64,000 nt of DNA from positions 8,333,501 to 8,397,500 of the forward strand of contig NZ_JACHMH010000001.1 of NCBI RefSeq assembly GCF_014204915.1, written 5' to 3'. Source of the stretch: Crossiella cryophila. Lineage in GTDB: Bacteria > Actinomycetota > Actinomycetes > Mycobacteriales > Pseudonocardiaceae. The notes beneath the pieces are model-generated. The model was not told the origin of the DNA. It did no database searches and worked only from the letters and a program-made list of their open reading frames with translations. Below, piece after piece: positions 55,281 through 63,699 of this stretch; position 1 is the first letter of the stretch; each line of letters starts with the position of its first letter. The position numbers and the translations under genes are program-made.

Positions 55281-56167
55281 GCCCGCACCCCCGCCAACTG
55301 CTCGCCCACCCGGGTCGCCGCGGCGGTCATGATGTCCAGGTTCCCCGCGTAGGGCGGCAGGAAGTCCCCGGCACCCTCCACCTCCAGGAACACCGTCACC
55401 CTGGCCATCCCGCCGGTGGCCGGACTGGGATCGTCGTAGTGGGGTTCGTTGAGCAGCCGGTAGCCGGGCACGTACCCGGCGATCTCGGCGGCCATGGCCA
55501 GCACCGAGGCGGTGATCGCGGCCCGGTCGGCGTACTCCGGGATGGCGCAGAACACGGTGTCCCGCATGACCATCGGCGGATCGGCCGGGTTGAGCACGAT
55601 GATCGCCTTGCCGCGTTCCGCGCCGCCGATCCGCTCGATGCCGCGGGCGGTGGTGCGGGTGAACTCGTCGATGTTGGCCCTGGTGCCGGGTCCGGCGGAG
55701 ACCGAGGCGACGCTGGCCACGATCTCGGCGTAGCGCACCGGCACGATCCTGGACACCGCGTGCACCATCGGAATGGTGGCCTGGCCGCCGCAGGTGGTGA
55801 GGTTGACGTTGCCGGCCTCGCGGTGCTCACCGAGGTTGACCGGCGGCACCACGGCGGGGCCGAGCGCGGCCGGGGTCAGGTCGATCGCGGTGATCCCGGC
55901 CTCGGCGTAGCGCGGCGCGTTGGCCCGGTGCACGGCGGCGGAGGTGGCCTCGAACACCAGCTCGGGCAACTCCGGCTGGGACAGCAACCAGGCCACGCCG
56001 TCGGCGGTGGTGGACAGGCCAAGGTCGGCGGCCCGTTTGAGCCCAGGGCTGTCCGGGTCCACCCCGACCATCCATTGTGGACTGATCACCGGCGAGCGCA
56101 GCAGCTTGTACAGCAGGTCGGTGCCGATGTTGCCGGAGCCGACGATGGCGGCGGCGGCCTTGGTCAT
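55277..56167 (-). CDS. hsaG: Acylating propanal/acetaldehyde dehydrogenase
   Basis: Converts propanal with CoA and NAD+ to propanoyl-CoA. The 296 residues match the family. [19 protein letters not shown] is the NAD site, and the nucleophilic Cys is in [36 protein letters not shown] is a conserved segment. The aldehyde should pass directly from HsaF. The start overlaps hsaE by 4 bp. Confidence 0.95.
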   Translation of the reverse strand: MTKAAAAIVGSGNIGTDLLYKLLRSPVISPQWMVGVDPDSPGLKRAADLGLSTTADGVAWLLSQPELPELVFEATSAAVHRANAPRYAEAGITAIDLTPAALGPAVVPPVNLGEHREAGNVNLTTCGGQATIPMVHAVSRIVPVRYAEIVASVASVSAGPGTRANIDEFTRTTARGIERIGGAERGKAIIVLNPADPPMVMRDTVFCAIPEYADRAAITASVLAMAAEIAGYVPGYRLLNEPHYDDPSPATGGMARVTVFLEVEGAGDFLPPYAGNLDIMTAAATRVGEQLAGVRA

Positions 56168-56958
56168 GCCTGGCCCTCCTGGAACGTCAGGGACACGGTG
56201 CCCAGTCCGGTGAAATCGGCGTGGAAGTTGTCGCCGGGATTGGCGTCGTAGGCGCGGGTGCAGGAGCCGGGCAGCACCACGTCCCCGGCCCGCAGTCGCA
56301 CGCCGAAGCCCGCCACCTTCCCGGCCAGCCAGGCCACCGCGGTGGCCGGATTGCCCAGCACCGCGTCACTACGCCCCTTGGCCAGTACCTCGCCGTTGCG
56401 GGACAGGCTGGCCCAGATCCGCTTGATGTCCACATGGGACGGTGGGACGCGGGCCGCGCCGAGCACGAACGCGGCCGAGGAGGCGTTGTCCGCCACCGTG
56501 TCCGGCAGGCTGATCCGCCAGTCGGTGATCCGACTGTCGATCAGTTCGATGGCCGGGGCCAGGGCAGCGGTCCTGGCCAGCACCTCGGCCTCGGTGCAGC
56601 CGGGCGGCAGGTCCTCGCCGAGGATGAAGGCCACCTCGACCTCCACCCGGGGCTGGCAGAACCGGCGCGGATCGACGGGCACGTCCTCGGCCAGGGCCAT
56701 GTCGTCGAGGAGGTGTCCGTAGTCGGGTTCGGTGACGCCCATCATCTGTTGCATGGCCGCGGAGGACAGCCCGACCTTGTGCCCGAGCACCCGCCGTCCC
56801 GCGTCCAGTCGGCGGCGGATGTTGAGCAGCTGGATCTGGTAGGCGTCCACCACGTCGATGCCGCGGTGGCTGCGGATCAGCGGACCGATCGGTCTGCGCT
56901 CGGTCTCGGCCGCGCGCAACAACTCCGCGGCGTCGACGCGCTGGTCAGCGGTGAGCAC
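56164..56958 (-). CDS. hsaE: 2-hydroxyhexa-2,4-dienoate hydratase
   Basis: A 264-residue hydratase of the fumarylacetoacetase-like fold. [29 protein letters not shown] is recognisable in pattern, metal ligands are in [13 protein letters not shown], and [11 protein letters not shown] follows. It makes the substrate of HsaF. GTG start at 56958 with AGGAGG upstream. It overlaps the end of the flavoprotein gene upstream by 14 bp, so it is part of that operon. Confidence 0.94.
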   Translation of the reverse strand: MLTADQRVDAAELLRAAETERRPIGPLIRSHRGIDVVDAYQIQLLNIRRRLDAGRRVLGHKVGLSSAAMQQMMGVTEPDYGHLLDDMALAEDVPVDPRRFCQPRVEVEVAFILGEDLPPGCTEAEVLARTAALAPAIELIDSRITDWRISLPDTVADNASSAAFVLGAARVPPSHVDIKRIWASLSRNGEVLAKGRSDAVLGNPATAVAWLAGKVAGFGVRLRAGDVVLPGSCTRAYDANPGDNFHADFTGLGTVSLTFQEGQA

Positions 56959-58546
56959 CGGACCTCCTGGTTGCGGCGAGGTGGGCCCCGGCACGGCGGC
57001 CGGAGAACACGCAGTCGGCCAGGGACAGGCCGCTGACGTAGGAGCGCGAGCAGAGGCCGACCGCGGAGCGCCCGGCCGCGTACAGGCCGGGGATGGCCGA
57101 GCCGTCCGGTCGGCGCACCGCCCCGGTCCGCTCGTCCACGACCAGTCCGCCCAGCGGCAGCATCGGACACGGGTTGAGCCGGTTGCGGATCGACATGTCC
57201 AGCAGGGCGAACGGCGGCCGGAGTTCCCTGGACAGCTCGGCGGGCCGCCCGGTCGGGTCGGCGGCCCGGCGGCGCACCCGGTCCTGATGCGCCCGCACGG
57301 TGGCACGCAGTCCGGCCGGGTCGACCCCGGCGCGGGCGGCCACCGATTCCAGTGTCGGCCCGGTGACCCGCGCGGCGAGCTGGGCGTAGGCCTGGACCCG
57401 TTGGAACCACAGTGCCTGCCGCGGCACCTGGCGGCGGGCCTCGGCCAGGATCGCCGCGTCCACCAGCAGCCAGCCACGCCCGCGATGCCTGCTGATCAAC
57501 GCCTCGCCGACGGCCGCGCCGTAGCGGGACTCGTCGATCACCCTGGCCCCGTCCCGATCCACCAGCAGCCCGGACAGCAACGCGCTGGGCGGACTGAGGA
57601 ACCGCCAGGCGGAGACCCGGTCCAGCAACGCGGTCGCCGCCCCGGCCTCGACGCCGAGCCGGATGCCGGAGCCGTCATCCCCAGGCGTGCCAAGGGCGAG
57701 CCCGCCGCGATGGTCCGGCGCGTGCTCGCGCAGCATCTCCCGGTTCTCCGCGAATCCCCCGGCCGCGATGATCACCCCGGTGGTGGCGCCGATCCGGATC
57801 CGCCTGCCGTGCCGCCGTTCCAGCCCGGCCACCCGCCCGTGCAGCAGCCGCCGCAGCCAGGGCAGGTACACCCCGGGTTTGGCCGCGTACCGGCTCAGCA
57901 CCCGGTGTGCGAGCCGCACCCAGCCCGGCGCTCGGTCCAGGCTCCGGCACTCCACCCCGGTGACCCGCCCGCGCTCGACGATCAGTCGGCGCGCGGTGGT
58001 CTGGGTGCGCACGCGTGCGCCCTGGCAGCGCACGGATTCGGCCAATGCGGTGAACAGCGTGGCTCCCGAGGTGCCTGGTCCCTTGGCGCGGTGGCCGCGC
58101 GGGGCGGGCACGGCGTAGCGGCGGAAGGCGCCGGAGTTCTCGCTGCCGGAGAAGTAGAGGTAGTAGCGGTTGTCCGGGTAGGAGGTCTTGTACGGGCACA
58201 GGCTGCCCTCGAACGGCACACCCTGACGGCGCAGCCATTCGAGGTGGTCGGCGCTGGTGGCGCAGAAGCGGCGCAGGGTCTCCGGGGAGACCGCGTCGCC
58301 GACCTCCTCGCGCAGGTAGGCGTGCATGGCCTCGACCGAGTCGCCGACCCCGGCCGCGGACTGGATCTTCGTGCCGCCACCGGCGTAGACCACGCCGCCG
58401 GAGATCGCGGTGGTGCCGCCGCCACTGAACCGGTCCACCACCAGCACGTCGGCGCCACCGGCCGCGGCCTCGATCGCCGCGCACGCGCCCGCCGCGCCGA
58501 ACCCGAGCACGACAACCTCAGCACGGTCGTCCCACGCGGTCGACAC
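56945..58546 (-). CDS. 3-ketosteroid dehydrogenase-like flavoprotein, probable delta4(5alpha) type
   Basis: A 533-residue FAD protein of the fumarate-reductase/KSTD family. VVVLGFGAAGACAAIEAAAGG is the FAD site, with TAISGGVVYAGGG and VIIAAGGFAENREML. The C-terminal active-site region reads CSRSYVSGLSLADC, with Tyr-x-Ser, which fits delta4-(5alpha)-dehydrogenases, whereas delta1 enzymes have Tyr-Ala-Gly-Ala-Gly as in the other paralogue here. It is the first gene of the hsa operon. ATG at 58546. The reaction assigned is an inference from the motif. Confidence 0.7.
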   Translation of the reverse strand: MSTAWDDRAEVVVLGFGAAGACAAIEAAAGGADVLVVDRFSGGGTTAISGGVVYAGGGTKIQSAAGVGDSVEAMHAYLREEVGDAVSPETLRRFCATSADHLEWLRRQGVPFEGSLCPYKTSYPDNRYYLYFSGSENSGAFRRYAVPAPRGHRAKGPGTSGATLFTALAESVRCQGARVRTQTTARRLIVERGRVTGVECRSLDRAPGWVRLAHRVLSRYAAKPGVYLPWLRRLLHGRVAGLERRHGRRIRIGATTGVIIAAGGFAENREMLREHAPDHRGGLALGTPGDDGSGIRLGVEAGAATALLDRVSAWRFLSPPSALLSGLLVDRDGARVIDESRYGAAVGEALISRHRGRGWLLVDAAILAEARRQVPRQALWFQRVQAYAQLAARVTGPTLESVAARAGVDPAGLRATVRAHQDRVRRRAADPTGRPAELSRELRPPFALLDMSIRNRLNPCPMLPLGGLVVDERTGAVRRPDGSAIPGLYAAGRSAVGLCSRSYVSGLSLADCVFSGRRAGAHLAATRRSGAHR

Positions 58547-58567
58547 AGGATCCTCCCGAAGCGTGCA

Positions 58568-58581
58568 TGCAACACGTTCTC
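58568..58581. promoter_or_regulatory. kstR box: KstR-type operator (near match) next to the minus-strand operon
   Basis: TGCAACACGTTCTC matches TnnAACnnGTTnnA except for the last base. It lies 22 bp upstream of the minus-strand flavoprotein start. The KstR gene itself is not in this window. Confidence 0.65.
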
Positions 58582-58634
58582 TTCGCTCGATCGCAGCAAT
58601 CTAAGCCAACCATAGCGTCTTGCGTCGAAAAAAC

Positions 58635-58648
58635 TATAACCTGTTCCA
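58635..58648. promoter_or_regulatory. kstR box: KstR-type operator next to kstD
   Basis: TATAACCTGTTCCA matches the KstR consensus TnnAACnnGTTnnA at every fixed position. It lies 24 bp upstream of the kstD start. The pair of boxes in one divergent region fits joint repression of both operons by KstR. Confidence 0.82.
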
Positions 58649-58671
58649 GTCTGATGTTCGAGGGAGGTGGC

Positions 58672-60333
58672 ATGGAGGTCGACCTCGTGGTGGTCGGCAG
58701 CGGGGCCGCCGGGCTCACCGCCGCACTGACCGCCGCCCAGCACGGGCTGACCGCGCTGGTGGTGGAGAAGTCCGCGCGCTACGGCGGATCCACCGCCCGC
58801 TCCGGTGGCGCGATCTGGCTGCCGGGCAACTCGGTGCTGCGCGCGGCCGGGGTGACCGAAGCACCGGAACAGGCCGCGACCTACCTGGCGCACCTGCTCG
58901 GCGATTCGGTGCCCGAAGCCCGCTGGCGCGCACTGCTCACCCACGGCCCAGACATGCTGGACCTGGTCCTCGCGCACACCCCGCTGCGCCTGGCCTGGGT
59001 GCCCGGCTATGCCGACTACTACCCCGAGGCGCCCGGCGGATCCCCCGGCGGCCGAACGGTGGAACCACGGCCGGTCAGCGCGAACTCCCTGGGCGGCGAG
59101 GTCGAGGACCTCGAACCGCCGTACCTGAGCGCGCAGTACGGGCTGACCGTGACCGCGGCGGACTACCGCTGGCTCAACCTGGTGCTGCGACATCCGCGCG
59201 GGCTCTGGCGGGCCGCGCGGGTGGGCGCGCGCAAACTGCGCGATGTGCTGCTGCGCCGGGAACCCGTGCTGGCCATGGGGCAGGCCCTGGCCGCCTGCCT
59301 GCGGTCGGGGCTGGTCCAGGCCGGGGTGCCGGTGTGGCTGAACACCCCGCTGCTGTCCCTGGTGGTCGAGGACGACCGGGTCACCGGGATCCAGGTCGGT
59401 GGCGAGGAAGGCGAGCGGATCATCACCGCACGGCACGGGGTGCTGCTGGCCTGCGGTGGTTTCGAGCGCGACGAGGAGCTGCGCGGACTGCACCACCGGG
59501 CGCCGAGCAGTGCCGAGTGGACCGTGGGCGCGGCGGGCAACACCGGCGACGGGATCGAGGCGGCGCGACGGCTCGGCGCGGCGGTGGAGCTGATGGACGA
59601 GGCGTGGTGGGGGCCGTCCATCCCGCTCGGCGGCGGCCCGTACTTCTGCCTGGCCGAACGCACCCTGCCCGGCTGCCTGCTGGTGAACGGGGCCGGGCAA
59701 CGGTTCGTCAACGAGGCCGCGCCGTACGTGGACGCGGTGCACGCCATGTATGGCCCACCCGGCGAGGCCGCGGCGAACCTGCCCACCTGGCTGATCTGCG
59801 ACCAGCGCTACCGCAACCGCTACCTGTTCGCCGGACTGCCGCCACGCCAACCGTTCCCGGAACGCTGGCTCAAACTCGGCGTGGTGCGCAAGGCCGACAG
59901 TATCGAGGCCCTCGCCGGTCAGATCGAGGTGCCCGCCGACGCGTTGAAGTCCACTGTGGACAGATTCAACGGGTTCGCCCACACCGGCCGGGACGAGGAC
60001 TTCCACCGCGGCGAGTCCGCCTACGACCGCTACTACGGCGATCCGCGGCAACGCCCGAACCCGTGCCTTGGCGCGGTGGCGAAGGGACCGTTCTACGCGA
60101 TCCGCCTGGTGCCAGGGGATCTGGGCACCAAGGGCGGGTTGCGCACCGACGAGCACGCCAGGGTGCGGCGCGCCGACGACTCGGTGATCCCCGGGCTGTA
60201 CGCGGCCGGGAACACCAGTGCCGCGGTGATGGGCCGCACCTACGCCGGGGCCGGCGCGACCATCGGCCCGGCGATGACCTTCGGCTACCTGGCCGCGCTG
60301 GACGCGGCACGGACCAAGGCAGGAGGAAGCTGA
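58672..60333 (+). CDS. kstD: 3-ketosteroid delta1-dehydrogenase
   Basis: A 553-residue flavoprotein that introduces the C1-C2 double bond in ring A. LVVVGSGAAGLTAALTAAQHG is the FAD site, followed by YGGSTARSGGAIWLPGN, and the C-terminal catalytic motif GRTYAGAGATIGPAMTFGYLAA contains the Tyr and Gly of delta1 enzymes. The length is close to the mycobacterial KstD. The ATG at 58672 follows GGGAGG; an in-frame opening further upstream would run through the KstR box. It overlaps kshA by 1 bp. Confidence 0.94.
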   Translation: MEVDLVVVGSGAAGLTAALTAAQHGLTALVVEKSARYGGSTARSGGAIWLPGNSVLRAAGVTEAPEQAATYLAHLLGDSVPEARWRALLTHGPDMLDLVLAHTPLRLAWVPGYADYYPEAPGGSPGGRTVEPRPVSANSLGGEVEDLEPPYLSAQYGLTVTAADYRWLNLVLRHPRGLWRAARVGARKLRDVLLRREPVLAMGQALAACLRSGLVQAGVPVWLNTPLLSLVVEDDRVTGIQVGGEEGERIITARHGVLLACGGFERDEELRGLHHRAPSSAEWTVGAAGNTGDGIEAARRLGAAVELMDEAWWGPSIPLGGGPYFCLAERTLPGCLLVNGAGQRFVNEAAPYVDAVHAMYGPPGEAAANLPTWLICDQRYRNRYLFAGLPPRQPFPERWLKLGVVRKADSIEALAGQIEVPADALKSTVDRFNGFAHTGRDEDFHRGESAYDRYYGDPRQRPNPCLGAVAKGPFYAIRLVPGDLGTKGGLRTDEHARVRRADDSVIPGLYAAGNTSAAVMGRTYAGAGATIGPAMTFGYLAALDAARTKAGGS

Positions 60334-61469
60334 TGACCGCAACAGCCGACGAGGTGCGGTTGATCGAGTCCGGTGCGCCGCCGGCCAGGTTCGCCCGCGG
60401 CTGGCACTGTCTCGGCCTGGCCGCGACCTTCCGCGACGGCAAACCGCATCCGGTGGAGGCATTCGGCACCAAGCTGGTGGTCTTCCGCGGCGAGGACGAC
60501 CGGCTGCACGTGCTCGACGCGTACTGCAGGCACATGGGCGGGGATCTCAGTCAGGGCACGGTGAAGGGCGCGAACATCGCCTGCCCGTTCCACGACTGGC
60601 GCTGGTCCGGCGCCGGCCGCTGCGTGGAAATCCCGTACGCCAAAAGGGTTCCGCTGCGGGCGCGCACCCGGTCCTGGCTGACCATGGAGCAGAACAAGCA
60701 GCTCTTCGTCTACCACGACCCGCAGGGCAAACCGCCGCCGGAGCACGTGGTGATCCCGCGGATCGAGGGTGCCTTCAGCTCCGAGTGGAGCAACTGGACC
60801 TGGGACTCGGTGCGCATCGACGGCTCGAACTGCCGGGAGATCATGGACAACGTGGTGGACATGGCGCACTTCTTCTACGTGCACTTCGCCTTCCCCACCT
60901 ACTTCAAGAACGTCTTCGAGGGCCACATCGCCAGCCAGTACCTGACCACCCGCGGCCGCCCGGACGTGGCGGTGGCCTCCAACTACACCGGCGATGTGCA
61001 GGTGCGGTCCGAGGCCTCCTACTACGGACCGTCGTACATGATCAACCACCTGGCCAACGACTACAAGGGCACCGTGATCGAGACGGTGCTGATCAACTGC
61101 CACTACCCGGTCAGCGCCAACTCCTTCGTGCTGCAGTGGGGCGCGATCGTGAAGAAGCTGCCGGGGCTGACCGACGAGCACGCGGACAAGATCGCCGGCA
61201 AGTTCGCCCGCGGCATCGGCGTGGGTTTCCTGCAGGACGTGGAGATCTGGAAGAACAAGGCACGCATCGACAACCCGCTGCTGTGCGAGGAGGACGGGCC
61301 GGTCTACCAGTTGCGCCGCTGGTACGACCAGTTCTATGTGGACACCGAGGAGGTCACCGAGGACATGGTGCGGCGCTTCGAGTTCGAAGTGGACACTTCG
61401 CGTGCGGTGGCCGCCTGGGAGCGCGAGGTGGCCGAGAACCTGGCCCGGCGGGACGGCGATGGGCGGTGA
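60333..61469 (+). CDS. kshA: 3-ketosteroid 9alpha-hydroxylase, oxygenase subunit
   Basis: A 378-residue Rieske oxygenase. The [2Fe-2S] ligands are Cys65, His67, Cys84 and His87 in AYCRHMGG and CPFHDW. The mononuclear iron site is in NVVDMAHFFYVHFAFP. Together with KstD it opens ring B. It needs KshB, encoded two genes downstream. ATG at 60333 with GGAGG upstream; it overlaps the small CxxC gene by 11 bp at its end. Confidence 0.96.
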   Translation: MTATADEVRLIESGAPPARFARGWHCLGLAATFRDGKPHPVEAFGTKLVVFRGEDDRLHVLDAYCRHMGGDLSQGTVKGANIACPFHDWRWSGAGRCVEIPYAKRVPLRARTRSWLTMEQNKQLFVYHDPQGKPPPEHVVIPRIEGAFSSEWSNWTWDSVRIDGSNCREIMDNVVDMAHFFYVHFAFPTYFKNVFEGHIASQYLTTRGRPDVAVASNYTGDVQVRSEASYYGPSYMINHLANDYKGTVIETVLINCHYPVSANSFVLQWGAIVKKLPGLTDEHADKIAGKFARGIGVGFLQDVEIWKNKARIDNPLLCEEDGPVYQLRRWYDQFYVDTEEVTEDMVRRFEFEVDTSRAVAAWEREVAENLARRDGDGR

Positions 61470-61710
61470 CCGCGCGGACTACCTCACCGGTGGCCTGCGC
61501 CCGCTGACCTGTCCGGGCTGTGCCACCGAGGTGCTGGTGAAGAAGAACAGTCCCGAGCACACCAGCGTGCAGTGGACCACCGGCACCACGGCCTGTCCGG
61601 TGCTCAGCGGCGCGGACCGGCCGAGCGCGCAGGTGGCCGGGTGTCCCCGGCTGCGGGCCGGGATCGAGGCGGCGGTGGTCCAGGGCAGGCTGGCGGTGTC
61701 CGATGGCTGA
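61459..61710 (+). CDS. Small four-cysteine protein between kshA and kshB
   Basis: An 83-residue protein with four cysteines: CPGC (18 and 21), one in TTACPV (46) and one in VAGCPR (62). This fits a zinc ribbon or rubredoxin-like metal site, although the last two cysteines are single. It has no other domain I recognise. Its ATG lies within the end of kshA (11-bp overlap) and its stop is inside kshB (8-bp overlap), so it is translated with the two hydroxylase components. A role in hydroxylase assembly or electron transfer is a reasonable guess, not shown. Confidence 0.75.
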   Translation: MGGDRADYLTGGLRPLTCPGCATEVLVKKNSPEHTSVQWTTGTTACPVLSGADRPSAQVAGCPRLRAGIEAAVVQGRLAVSDG

Positions 61711-62713
61711 CCGGGGTCACCGGCTCCGGGTGTCCACTGTGGTCAGTGAGACCGCGGACGCCCGCACCCTGGTGTTCGAGGTGCCACCGGAGCTGGCCGA
61801 GGTGTTCCGGCACCGGCCCGGCCAGTTCCTGACCCTGCGCGTCCCCGGTGAGCGAGGGGAGATCGCCCGCTCCTACTCGCTGTGCAACGGCCCCGGCGAA
61901 CCGCCCGCGGTCACGGTGAAGCGGGTGGCCGAGGGCTACGGCTCGAACTGGCTGTGCGACCGGATCACCGCGGGCGCCGAACTGGACGTGCTGCCCCCGG
62001 CCGGGGTGTTCACCCCACCCTCACTCGAGGAGGACCTGCTGCTGTTCGCGGGCGGCAGCGGCATCACCCCGGTCATCTCGATCATCAAGGCCGCGCTGGC
62101 CAACGGCTCCGGCCGCCTGACCTTGTTCTACGCCAACCGGGACGAGCACTCGGTGATATTCGCGGCGCAGCTGCGGGCGCTGTGCACGGCCCACCCTGAC
62201 CGGCTGCGGGTGATCCACTGGCTGGAGTCCGTGCAGGGCCTGCCCACCGTCCCCGCGCTCCGCGCCTTCGCCGCGGCCCTGACCGGTCACCGGGTGTTCC
62301 TGTGCGGACCGGGCCCGTTCATGACCGCGGTGCTCGCCGCGCTGTCCACAGTGGATATTCCTGAGGACCGGATCCACCGTGAGGTCTTCCTGTCCCTGTC
62401 CGACAACCCCTTCGCCGCCGCACCCGAGGCGGACGCGGAGGCCGCCGTGGTCGAGGTCGACCTGGACGGCGCGCGACACACCCTGCCCTGGCCGCGGGAA
62501 CGCAAACTCCTGGACGTGCTGCTCGACCACGGCCTGGCCGCCCCCTACTCCTGCCGCGCGGGCGCGTGCAGCGCGTGCGCCTGCCGCCTGCTCGACGGCA
62601 AGGTCACCCTGGCCAACAACGAGGTCCTGGACGAGGAGGACCTCGCCGAGGGGATCATCCTGGCCTGCCAGGCCCTGCCCGCCGCCGATTCGGTCCGGAT
62701 CAGCTACGAGTGA
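61703..62713 (+). CDS. kshB: 3-ketosteroid 9alpha-hydroxylase, reductase subunit
   Basis: A 336-residue flavin reductase with a C-terminal ferredoxin. The FAD motif is ARSYSLCN, the NAD site FAGGSGITPVISI, and the plant-type [2Fe-2S] motif CRAGACSACACRLLDG plus a distal Cys in ILACQALP. It transfers electrons from NADH to the Rieske centre of KshA. ATG at 61703, inside the end of the small CxxC gene, so translation is coupled. Confidence 0.95.
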   Translation: MADRGHRLRVSTVVSETADARTLVFEVPPELAEVFRHRPGQFLTLRVPGERGEIARSYSLCNGPGEPPAVTVKRVAEGYGSNWLCDRITAGAELDVLPPAGVFTPPSLEEDLLLFAGGSGITPVISIIKAALANGSGRLTLFYANRDEHSVIFAAQLRALCTAHPDRLRVIHWLESVQGLPTVPALRAFAAALTGHRVFLCGPGPFMTAVLAALSTVDIPEDRIHREVFLSLSDNPFAAAPEADAEAAVVEVDLDGARHTLPWPRERKLLDVLLDHGLAAPYSCRAGACSACACRLLDGKVTLANNEVLDEEDLAEGIILACQALPAADSVRISYE

Positions 62714-62723
62714 CGGGAGCGCC

Positions 62724-63557
62724 ATGCCCATCGACCCCGACCGCGCGATCGGCGCCGAGCTGCCGCCGGTGGAGTTCTCCTGGTCGCCCACTGACGTGCT
62801 GCTGTACCACCTGGCCCTGGGCGCCAGCGAACTCCCCTACACCTACGAACCCGGCCTGCAGGTGTTACCCACCTTCGGCGTGGTCGCACCGACCCTGCAC
62901 GTCACCGCCCCGCCCACGGTGTCCTACCCGGGGGTCGAACTGGACCTGACCAAGGTGCTGCACGGTGAGCAGTCGATCAGTCTGCGCCGCCCCATCCCGG
63001 TGGCCGGCACCGCGCGGCTGGTGACCAGGATCGTCGCGGTCTACGACAAGGGCGAGTCCGCGGTGATCGTGCAGGAGTCCACAGTGGACATCGACGACGA
63101 CCCGCTGTTCAGCACCCGCTCCAGCATCTTCGCCCGCGGCGCCGGCGGGTTCGGCGGCGACCGCGGCCCGTCGGTCCGCTTCGCCGCGCCGGAACGCGAA
63201 CCGGACGCGGTCCTGGACACCCCGACCCTGCCGCAGCAGGCCATGCTGTACCGGCTCTGCGGCGACCGGAACCCGCTGCACATCGACCCGGCCTTCGCCG
63301 CCAGGGCCGGTTTCCCGCAGCCGATCCTGCACGGGCTGTGCGTCTACGGCATGGTGGCCAAGTCCATTGTGGACTCCATGTTGTCCGGTCGGACAGATCG
63401 GCTGGCCGGTTTCGGCGCGAGGTTCACCGGTGTGCTCTACCCCGGCGAGCCGGTGCGGACCCGGGTCTGGCGGTCACCGGAGTCCTGGACCTTCGTCACC
63501 ACCGCGCCGGAACGGGCGGATGCACCGGTGCTGACCGGGTCGTTGACGGCACTCTAG
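62724..63557 (+). CDS. MaoC-like enoyl-CoA hydratase (two hot-dog domains)
   Basis: A 277-residue hydratase 2 family protein. The catalytic Asp and His lie in GDRNPLHIDPAFAARAGF, and ILHGLCVYGMVAKS completes the active site. The first half is a second, degenerate hot-dog domain. It resembles the mycobacterial Rv3538-type hydratase that is encoded next to kstD and acts on steroid side-chain CoA esters. ATG at 62724 with GGGAG upstream, 10 bp after kshB. A hairpin terminator follows, so it ends the operon. Confidence 0.87.
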   Translation: MPIDPDRAIGAELPPVEFSWSPTDVLLYHLALGASELPYTYEPGLQVLPTFGVVAPTLHVTAPPTVSYPGVELDLTKVLHGEQSISLRRPIPVAGTARLVTRIVAVYDKGESAVIVQESTVDIDDDPLFSTRSSIFARGAGGFGGDRGPSVRFAAPEREPDAVLDTPTLPQQAMLYRLCGDRNPLHIDPAFAARAGFPQPILHGLCVYGMVAKSIVDSMLSGRTDRLAGFGARFTGVLYPGEPVRTRVWRSPESWTFVTTAPERADAPVLTGSLTAL

Positions 63558-63613
63558 CCGCCCCCGGTCCAGCTCAAGGTCACGTTCTTGTTGCGAGGCC
63601 GCCATCCAGGCAA

Positions 63614-63639
63614 GAGCGGGCAGGCTACCCCGCCCGCTC
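63614..63639 (+). terminator. Hairpin after the ksh operon
   Basis: GAGCGGGC pairs perfectly with GCCCGCTC around a 10-nt loop, 57 bp after the MaoC-like stop codon. It is the only good hairpin in the 142-bp gap. Confidence 0.5.
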
Positions 63640-63661
63640 GGGCAAGTGCGCAAAATTTCAC

Positions 63662-63692
63662 TTGACCTCCACCGCGCTGTAGCTTCTAGCGT
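63662..63692 (+). promoter_or_regulatory. MerR-type promoter, leaderless, upstream of the last gene
   Basis: TTGACC (63662-63667) and TAGCGT (63687-63692) are 19 bp apart, identical hexamers and spacing to the promoter at 26539. The spacer contains an imperfect inverted repeat (CTCCA with TGTAG). The ATG at 63700 is eight bases after the -10 box. Confidence 0.6.
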
Positions 63693-63699
63693 CAACGGC

